Assembly: GCA_947311265.1 (NCBI GenBank)
Contig: CAMZKQ010000238.1
Span: 1 to 6,563, forward strand
DNA from: an uncultured Chlorobiota bacterium
GTDB taxonomy: Bacteria; Bacteroidota; Bacteroidia; Bacteroidales; JAADGE01
Direction of reading: 5' to 3'
Length of the DNA: 6,563 nucleotides
The notes beneath the pieces were generated by a model. The model did not search any database and was not told the DNA's origin. It was given only the letters and a program-made list of their open reading frames with translations. The translations under genes were made by a program, and so were the position numbers. This document shows positions 1-5,540 of the stretch, piece after piece; position 1 is the first letter of the stretch; every line of letters starts with the position of its first letter.

Positions 1-1
1 C

Positions 2-340
2 TACCTACTCTTAATTGCTGATGGATACGATGCCCTTAAAGAAGCTGACGAAACCAACAATTACTATTATCTAACAACTGCCGATGGTAGTGGCTTAGAT
101 TTTGAAAATGGTATAATGAAAAGCACACCTGCCAAATGTTTAACCAAAGGCTTAACGCCTGGTACAACCTCTGCAAAACCTGTAAAAACAGCAAGAACAA
201 AGTATAATAAAAACACTTATTCTCAGCAAGAAATACAAGCAATGATTAATGCCCAAAAAGCATCTGGTGAACTACAAGCCAAAGTTGATGCTTACCTAAA
301 AAGCGGTAAAAAAGCAACCAAAGTAAGAGGGCGAAGGTAA
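2..340 (+). CDS. C-terminal fragment of a secreted-type protein with a CARDB-like domain end (5' partial)
   Basis: The reading frame is open from base 2 of the window to the TAA at 338-340, giving 112 residues with no stop. The gene therefore starts outside the window, and the ATG at 116 is only an internal methionine (residue 39). Residues 1-25 (YLLLIADGYDALKEADETNN and the following YYYLT) look like the last two strands of a CARDB (cell-adhesion-related, Ig-like) domain, where a hydrophobic strand, an acidic turn and an E-T-N-N motif are typical. After it comes a polar linker rich in Thr, Lys and Pro, a short probable helix (about residues 75-100, SQQEIQAMINAQKASGELQA) and a very basic end (KKATKVRGRR). 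No T9SS C-terminal sorting domain is present. What the missing N-terminal part does cannot be told; CARDB domains occur in surface proteases, adhesins and other exported proteins. The CARDB call rests on pattern recognition only. Confidence 0.75.
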   Translation, partial: YLLLIADGYDALKEADETNNYYYLTTADGSGLDFENGIMKSTPAKCLTKGLTPGTTSAKPVKTARTKYNKNTYSQQEIQAMINAQKASGELQAKVDAYLKSGKKATKVRGRR

Positions 341-362
341 ACCTTTAAAATATCTAAATTAA

Positions 363-390
363 AACCGAAGAGGAAAAAGCCTCTTCGGTT
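363..390 (+). terminator. Perfect 11-bp hairpin, probable (weak) intrinsic terminator
   Basis: Arms 363-373 (AACCGAAGAGG) and 380-390 (CCTCTTCGGTT) are exact reverse complements around a 6-base loop (AAAAAG). The hairpin lies 22 bases after the stop of the upstream CARDB-like gene, as a terminator would. The downstream tail is poor in T (ACTTTCAATATT), so termination may be incomplete. The small lipoprotein start codon follows only 23 bases later. Confidence 0.6.
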
Positions 391-413
391 ACTTTCAATA
401 TTAAAATCTAGTT

Positions 414-617
414 ATGAAAAAAATTAAATACTTCTTAGCCGCCGCAGGCATAGTTCTTATGTTTTCTCTAAGCTCATGCACTACCTTACTACAAATTCTT
501 GAAGCAGCAGCTACAACTCCTGAAAAAAAGGAACAAAACGATAACAACAATAATAATAACAACAATAATAACAATACTAAAAAGAAAGGCAAAGGGAAAT
601 CAAAAGCTGGTGGTTGA
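414..617 (+). CDS. Small predicted lipoprotein with poly-asparagine tract
   Basis: This gene encodes 67 residues and I do not recognise its family. A basic N-terminus (MKKIK), a hydrophobic stretch (residues 6-19) and a lipobox LSSC ending at Cys22 indicate a signal-peptidase-II lipoprotein. The mature part would be only 46 residues. It consists of a short hydrophobic/alanine segment (TTLLQILEAAA, 23-33), a charged stretch (PEKKEQND), eleven consecutive Asn (44-54, encoded at 543-575) and a Lys/Gly tail (TKKKGKGKSKAGG). There is no acidic cluster right after the Cys of the kind described as a lipoprotein export signal in Bacteroidota, so a periplasm-facing position is more likely (inference). 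The ATG at 414 is chosen because it gives the complete signal peptide; no Shine-Dalgarno is visible. It lies between a hairpin on its 5' side and a strong terminator on its 3' side, and is convergent with porU. The classic signal peptide argues that the gene is real despite its low complexity. Confidence 0.72.
   Translation: MKKIKYFLAAAGIVLMFSLSSCTTLLQILEAAATTPEKKEQNDNNNNNNNNNNNTKKKGKGKSKAGG
543..575 (+). repeat. AAY trinucleotide tract encoding 11 asparagines
   Basis: Eleven consecutive Asn codons form a run of mixed AAC and AAT. A 12-base unit (AACAACAATAAT) occurs at 543-554 and again exactly at 558-569, separated by one AAT, which suggests local duplication. The mixed codons interrupt any pure trinucleotide run longer than three units. 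Confidence 0.85.
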
Positions 618-637
618 TAATCTCTATTTATTCTAGC

Positions 638-677
638 AAAAAGAGGGCAAAATCTTAATCGATTTTGCCCTCTTTTT
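638..677. terminator. Bidirectional intrinsic terminator between lipoprotein gene and porU
   Basis: A perfect 17-bp inverted repeat: arm 638-654 (AAAAAGAGGGCAAAATC) pairs with 661-677 (GATTTTGCCCTCTTTTT) around the 6-base loop TTAATC. The GC core GAGGGC is flanked by an A tract on the left and a T tract on the right, so either strand's transcript gives a stem followed by a U run. It lies 20 bases after the stop of the plus-strand lipoprotein gene and 39 bases beyond the stop of the minus-strand porU, so it should end transcription from both sides. Confidence 0.92.
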
Positions 678-716
678 ATAAATGTATTTTACCAAATTTA
701 AAGGCACAACAAATAG

Positions 717-3700
717 CTACTCCTTTACAACAATCATTTTTTCTGCCGCAGTAACAGTTACCCCACTCTCGGCAGTTACTGCCACCCTATACACATATAT
801 ACCTTGCGAAAGGTGAAGGTCGGCATCAGTCTTGGTAGAAAATGGTCCTGCTCTATATCCCTCTGTATCAACTGTTTTTGTAATTTGCCCTACTAACATT
901 CCGCTTAGCGAAAATATTTTAATATCAACCTTTAAGGTTTCTCCTGCCTTGTTGTGTTCAAAATAGAATTTTGTATTATCATAAAATGGATTGGGGGCAT
1001 TCATTAAGTTTTCAATTACAAGTGCTTCAGAATCCAGTACAATAAAATCAATACTTGCCGATGAGGAATTATTATGAACGTCCCAAACTTTGAGGGTCAA
1101 ATCATGTTCACCATTTTCAAGCCCGTACAGAAAACGAGAAACTGTACCGTCCTGAAAAGAGCCTGCAACCGACTGGTAATCATTATTAAGTACAATTACA
1201 TCTGTAGTATTTCCATCTATTATTGCCGTAATATCGTGCCCAATACCATTGCCAACGGTATTTATCCCACTTTCGTCGAAAATTTTAGCAAAAATCATTG
1301 GGTTCTTATCAGTTATACCACCGGAAACAAAGTTATCATCATTCATAAAAAGCTCAATTTCAGGGCCTTGGTCATCTTCAACAAAATCATCGGCATAGCC
1401 CCCCACAAAGACATCAAAATTACTACCTTTTGCATCGGTTTGCTGGCTATAAGCGTAGGTGCTTATTTTTCCTATGCCAATATTTTGGCGAATATCTTTT
1501 GGCACAATAAATTCTACTTCAAACTCGCCATTTACAACTTGGCTAGTGCCATTATAAATGGCATTGTTTCTAACTTCATAATTAAAAGCCCCGTGTTTAA
1601 CATCGTTATTTAGTGTCTTTACAGATTTTATCTTATCGAATACTTTAATATCCACAAAGCCATTAAAATTTTGCATTTTACCCCTGTTGTTCTGTACCTC
1701 TCCTTTTATAACTACATGCCCCAAAGCCTGTAAAGTGTCTGCAAGCAGCCTTGGATTAGCTCCATTAACAGTGGTTATTTTTATTTGATTTTGCCCGTAG
1801 AGTAGGTTTAAAGCTGGGTCGCCAAGGAGTGTAAAGTTACGCTTGTTATCGCCTGAAATTTCATTTTTAGTTTTACGGATAATATCGCCTAATCTGTTGG
1901 GGTTTCCATTTTCATCTTTCTCGAAAACGTGACGATAAAAGGCTTGGTTAAGCCTAAAATTAGGCGAAACATAAACGAGCCTTGTTGTTGTAAACATGGC
2001 AATTGCCCCACCATTTGGGTTTAGAAAAACCCGTTCGCCAGAGGTTCGCATTTCATAATTATCAAAGCGGCTAAATTCGCAAGTGGCGGTAACAAAGAGG
2101 GGCAGATTTTCTAGGTTCTCCCAACTTTCAATATCAGAGTTGGTCAAAATCCGCTCATGCCCTAGCCCATACTCTCCACCATGACCTGTATAGTTAATTA
2201 TTAATGAGCCATTTACCACTCTATTAGTAAATGCTTCATTCACGTCTGGGTAGCGTTGCCCCACCGAAGTTACAATTTGAGGGTAGGCATCAAAATATAT
2301 TTTTTCGATATTAAAATCAGGGTAAGCACTGGCTACATCTTCGGTAATAATGTTGGCATCTCGCATGTGTACGTTACTGTCTTCGTCGTCGGCAATGAAA
2401 CATAGGGTGTTTCGCCAGCCCCCTTTATTGTCGGCAGCCATGTAGTTTCTTATTTTATTTACCGCCTCATTGGCTTCTTTAACTGTGGATACAGGAAGCC
2501 GTCCTATGCCAATATCAATAAAGCCTTTTGAGGCGCCTTCGCCGGGGTCGAGCAGACCGAAGAAATCATCGGTAACGTAAGAGAGCGTCTGGCTTACCGA
2601 ATTTTCTGATTGGTAGGTGAGTATAAAATTAGAGTTGGAGCTAGCTGTGGATTTATTATCGTATGAGCCGTCGCCAAGCAAGAGAAGGTACTTTAATTTA
2701 TCGTTCCCTTGCCCCCTATCATAGACCATTTTTACGAAATCTCTCATGGCAGATACATCGGGCATTCCTGATGAAAATTCGTTGTATATTTTTGATGGTG
2801 TAGTTACTAAAACTTCTAAGCCTTCAGCCCTATGAATTTCGGCAATTTCTTCGGCTTGCGAAGCAAAATTTGGGTGGGTAATAATTATATAGTCGGTCGA
2901 GCCTGGTGTGGCGTGTAGGTTTTGGTTGGCAATGCTACCTGTTCCTGCCCCAGAAATTATTGGTGAGTAGTACGCCCCATCGAAAGCTATAAATTGTTGT
3001 TCTTTGTTATATTTTGTCTTAAAAGTTTTTGTGGTATTGTTGCCCACTAGTTCAACTTTTTCGGGCTTTGTTGGGTCTGTAATATCCCAAACAGAGGTAT
3101 TTGAATTTATGTTACTTATTTTATATTTTACAATTTCGCCTTCATTTTCGGGTAAATATTTAAGAAATGGCATTTGCCCAGTGGTAAATTTTAAGTAGCA
3201 AGTGGCATTTACTACAATTTTATCTAACCAGCCAATTTCTGCATTGCTTATGCGGTTGTATGTTATGTTATAGCTCAAATTTGAGCTCGTGGGCAGATAA
3301 CTAATTTTAGCTTTTCCCGTACTTGCATTTCTGTATTTTCCCGAACCATTAATATATAATTGCTTGGACTCTCCGCCAGAAGTAATTGTAAATTTACTAG
3401 AAATGGGCGAGTAGGCAGCCATCAAAACCTGCGAGTTTATTGGGGTGTCTGTTTTTATATTGGAGAAAGAAAAGTTAAAATCTTGGCTTAGTTCGGCATC
3501 AAATCTATTGCCGTACCAAGTGCGTCCTGAGCGGGCTAAATTATATGTATTTTCTTCGTGATAACGAAACGCATCATAGTCGGTAATTTGCAAGGTTTCG
3601 GTTTCTGTTGGGGGCAGTTGCGTACTAATTTTATTATCAAATCCGCTATCGTAAGTATCTGTAATATAGTAATATGAGTAGTCGGCATAGAGGTGTACAA

Positions 3701-4460
3701 TTGGCAAAAAGAGTTTATCGTAATCGCTATACTCAAACCTGTTTGCCCCTGTGGCATAGAAATAAATGGTACTGTTTTCTACCTTAAATTTTAGTTCCTG
3801 CAAATCATCAGGGCGTTCGTCAGAGTTCATAAAGGAGAGCATTCCTGTTGAATTTCCAAATATCCGAACTTTGGATAGGTTGGTAATACCCATATTTTGC
3901 AATTCGGAAAAAGTGAGCTTGTGAATGCCAGTAGTTGCTGTTTTAAATTTGAACCAATTGCCTGTAGAAAGTACCGAGTTGTAAGTGTTATTTTTATTCG
4001 CCGACCAGTCCAACGGGATTTCTTTTAGGTGTATAGAAAAGCGAACGACTTTTTCGTAGCCCTGCCCATTTGCAGATTTCCGTAGGGGGACAAAGCTAAG
4101 TTGGATTCCCTGTTTTTCTCGTAAGTTAACAAGCCCAGATTGTACAACTAATGTCGTTTTTAAGGTTTCTAAATTTTTGATGCCTTCAATTTCTTTTGCA
4201 GAGAGTGCAATAAATTCTACATTTTCTAGTTTTAAGGAATAGTTTTTGCCCTCTTCCTTAAAGGGGAGTAACTCCGAATAAACTGGAAGCCGTAAATTAT
4301 TGTATTCTGCATTGTCAAATTGCAGGAATGTTCGGTTACCATTTTCATCAGTAATCTCAATTTTTTGTTTCCAGTTAATCGTCCGCTCAAAAGTTTGCGA
4401 AACCCCAACTAACGAAAAAGTGGTCAGTAAAATTACAATTAAAAAATTTCTTTTTATCAT
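717..4460 (-). CDS. porU: PorU, type IX secretion system C-terminal sorting-domain peptidase (gingipain-like, C25)
   Basis: PorU is the surface-exposed cysteine protease of the T9SS that cleaves the C-terminal sorting domain (CTD) from cargo and, with PorV, PorQ and PorZ, couples cargo to the cell surface. The protein has 1247 residues, near the usual PorU length. An N-terminal signal peptide covers about residues 1-21 (MIKRNFLIVILLTTFSLVGV, then SQ). A beta-rich N-terminal region runs to about 515. The C25 peptidase domain spans about 520-890, opening with TDYIIITHPNF, followed by YLLLLGDGSYDN (591-602) and closing with LLGDPALNLLYG. The catalytic His is H760 in NYTGHGG and the catalytic Cys is C794 in TATCEFSRFD, 34 residues apart, so the enzyme looks active. 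Ig-like beta regions follow, then a CTD-type end (about 1150-1247: NAPNPFYDNTKFYF, KIFSLSGMLVGQI, LSQGIYVYRV, EKMIVV). PorU is known to carry an uncleaved CTD. The ATG at 4460 gives the signal peptide directly. It diverges from the PorP/SprF-like gene; porV is not adjacent in this window. Confidence 0.95.
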   Translation of the reverse strand: MIKRNFLIVILLTTFSLVGVSQTFERTINWKQKIEITDENGNRTFLQFDNAEYNNLRLPVYSELLPFKEEGKNYSLKLENVEFIALSAKEIEGIKNLETLKTTLVVQSGLVNLREKQGIQLSFVPLRKSANGQGYEKVVRFSIHLKEIPLDWSANKNNTYNSVLSTGNWFKFKTATTGIHKLTFSELQNMGITNLSKVRIFGNSTGMLSFMNSDERPDDLQELKFKVENSTIYFYATGANRFEYSDYDKLFLPIVHLYADYSYYYITDTYDSGFDNKISTQLPPTETETLQITDYDAFRYHEENTYNLARSGRTWYGNRFDAELSQDFNFSFSNIKTDTPINSQVLMAAYSPISSKFTITSGGESKQLYINGSGKYRNASTGKAKISYLPTSSNLSYNITYNRISNAEIGWLDKIVVNATCYLKFTTGQMPFLKYLPENEGEIVKYKISNINSNTSVWDITDPTKPEKVELVGNNTTKTFKTKYNKEQQFIAFDGAYYSPIISGAGTGSIANQNLHATPGSTDYIIITHPNFASQAEEIAEIHRAEGLEVLVTTPSKIYNEFSSGMPDVSAMRDFVKMVYDRGQGNDKLKYLLLLGDGSYDNKSTASSNSNFILTYQSENSVSQTLSYVTDDFFGLLDPGEGASKGFIDIGIGRLPVSTVKEANEAVNKIRNYMAADNKGGWRNTLCFIADDEDSNVHMRDANIITEDVASAYPDFNIEKIYFDAYPQIVTSVGQRYPDVNEAFTNRVVNGSLIINYTGHGGEYGLGHERILTNSDIESWENLENLPLFVTATCEFSRFDNYEMRTSGERVFLNPNGGAIAMFTTTRLVYVSPNFRLNQAFYRHVFEKDENGNPNRLGDIIRKTKNEISGDNKRNFTLLGDPALNLLYGQNQIKITTVNGANPRLLADTLQALGHVVIKGEVQNNRGKMQNFNGFVDIKVFDKIKSVKTLNNDVKHGAFNYEVRNNAIYNGTSQVVNGEFEVEFIVPKDIRQNIGIGKISTYAYSQQTDAKGSNFDVFVGGYADDFVEDDQGPEIELFMNDDNFVSGGITDKNPMIFAKIFDESGINTVGNGIGHDITAIIDGNTTDVIVLNNDYQSVAGSFQDGTVSRFLYGLENGEHDLTLKVWDVHNNSSSASIDFIVLDSEALVIENLMNAPNPFYDNTKFYFEHNKAGETLKVDIKIFSLSGMLVGQITKTVDTEGYRAGPFSTKTDADLHLSQGIYVYRVAVTAESGVTVTAAEKMIVVKE

Positions 4461-4502
4461 AGTTCAAATCATTACATATTTATATCCTAAAAAAAACTGC
4501 AC
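4461..4502. promoter_or_regulatory. Divergent intergenic region between porU and the PorP/SprF gene
   Basis: Only 42 bp separate the two divergent start codons, so the promoters must overlap each other or reach into the neighbouring coding sequence. On the minus strand, TAAATATG (bases 4482 down to 4475) differs at one position from the Bacteroidota -7 consensus TAnnTTTG, but no convincing -33 TTG lies at the right distance. An inverted repeat, ACTGCA-CA-TGCAGT (4496-4509), straddles the PorP/SprF start codon. No Shine-Dalgarno is visible for either gene. The promoter assignment is weak. Confidence 0.3.
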
Positions 4503-5495
4503 ATGCAGTGGCACAACATTTTTACTAAGTTATTGTTTTCTAAACGCACTCTACTAAGCCTGAGTATAATTTTCTTACACTTTAACATTTTTTCACAAAG
4601 CCCGCAGTTTGCCGAGCATTTTTCTGATCGGCTTTTGCTTAATCCTGCCCTTGCGGGATTTTTTCAATGCCCAGAAATAAGCCTTCATTCGCAGAGCGAA
4701 AACATATCCAATTTTAAGGCTAATAAGACCGTAAGTTTTTCCTACGACCAGTACGTTAAACCGATGAATGGTGGGCTAGGTATCCACTTTCTAAAAGATA
4801 ATTTTGCACAGGGGGCTAGCAGCCAAATATATGCCGATTTTATTTATGCCTACCAAGTAAAGTTGAAAAATAGGCGTAAAATAGCCTTTGGATTTCAAAC
4901 TTCATTTTATCAAAAAAAAATAGTGCCTACAAATCTAGTTTTAAGGAGTATGCTTAATCCTTTTAGCAATAAGTCGGCAAATTTAGCCGTTAAAATTGCA
5001 CCAGAACAGCGGATTTTATTTGCCACAGGCTTTGCCTATTTTTCAAAAAACAACCATTTTGGATTATCATTTCACAACATTGCTCCTACTATTAGACGCA
5101 CAAAAGAGGAAAAGTTGCTAAAATTCACCACCTATTTTGCAAAAAAAATTTATTTAAAAAATTTTGATACTAAAAAAAACAAATACGCACTCACACCGAG
5201 CCTTCTATATACCAAGCAAAGTTATTATCAACTAGCACTTTACGGATTAAAAGTAGAGAATCAAAAATTTAATTTAGCCTTAAAATTAAAACATAATTTT
5301 GCCTTTAAAACATTTGGCACAATATTTTCTATTGGATTTTCAACAAAAAGTATTAGCTTTGTGTTTAGTTATGACACAATGTTATCTAAAAAGGGAGCTT
5401 TAATTTATAGTACTCAACAAATTTCGGGCTACTATATAATAAAGTGTCATAATAAAAATAAAAGAGGGAAAGCAATATTTTGCCCCTATTCTTAG
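4503..5495 (+). CDS. PorP/SprF family type IX secretion system membrane protein
   Basis: This gene encodes 330 residues, the usual size of the PorP/SprF family: outer-membrane beta-barrel-like proteins that work with the T9SS. PorP is part of the core machinery in Porphyromonas, while SprF-type members serve specific cargo such as the SprB adhesin. A signal peptide is visible (K/R at 9-15, hydrophobic 16-30), with cleavage likely near FS|QSPQF. The mature start has the family pattern SPQFAEHFSDRLLLNPALAG (residues 33-52; compare QFSQ..NP.YLNPALAG). Further family-like blocks are GGLGIHFLKDNFAQGASSQI (90-109), NHFGLSFHNIAP (184-195) and SIGFSTKSISFVFSYDTMLSK (276-296). The Cys-Lys-Lys end with CPYS resembles the CPxF-type ends of many members, so the gene appears complete. 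It is richer in A/T and Lys than porU and contains runs of 8-9 A. It lies 45 bp before gldJ on the same strand, suggesting co-transcription. Which member (PorP proper or a cargo-specific SprF) cannot be decided from sequence, so no symbol is given. The start at 4503 is preferred because it supplies the signal peptide. Confidence 0.88.
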   Translation: MQWHNIFTKLLFSKRTLLSLSIIFLHFNIFSQSPQFAEHFSDRLLLNPALAGFFQCPEISLHSQSENISNFKANKTVSFSYDQYVKPMNGGLGIHFLKDNFAQGASSQIYADFIYAYQVKLKNRRKIAFGFQTSFYQKKIVPTNLVLRSMLNPFSNKSANLAVKIAPEQRILFATGFAYFSKNNHFGLSFHNIAPTIRRTKEEKLLKFTTYFAKKIYLKNFDTKKNKYALTPSLLYTKQSYYQLALYGLKVENQKFNLALKLKHNFAFKTFGTIFSIGFSTKSISFVFSYDTMLSKKGALIYSTQQISGYYIIKCHNKNKRGKAIFCPYS

Positions 5496-5540
5496 TTATA
5501 AAATAAGTTACTTTAACCGAACACTAAATACAGGTACATT

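Noticed and set aside
36..242. Minus-strand ORF over the left partial gene
   Set aside because: The opposite strand is an uninterrupted frame from the window edge with a CARDB-like motif; this ORF is its shadow.
401..592. Minus-strand ORF with a long leucine run resembling a membrane segment
   Set aside because: The leucines are the antisense of the asparagine tract in the plus-strand lipoprotein gene; the plus-strand product has a proper lipobox and this one has no supported start.
1074..1613. 179-codon plus-strand ORF inside porU
   Set aside because: It is antisense to porU, which is clearly coding there, and its translation has no recognisable domain or normal composition.
3004..3757. 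Short ORFs of 64 and 73 codons in other frames within porU
   Set aside because: Shadows of the porU coding frame with no start signals or recognisable features.
4300..4557. 85-codon plus-strand ORF overlapping the 5' ends of porU and the PorP/SprF gene
   Set aside because: It is antisense to the porU N-terminus and out of frame with the PorP/SprF gene; both of those are well supported.
5477..5483. TATTTTG as a possible -7 promoter element for gldJ
   Set aside because: Spacing is one base short of TAnnTTTG and no TTG is found at the -33 position; it lies inside the end of the PorP/SprF gene and co-transcription is simpler.
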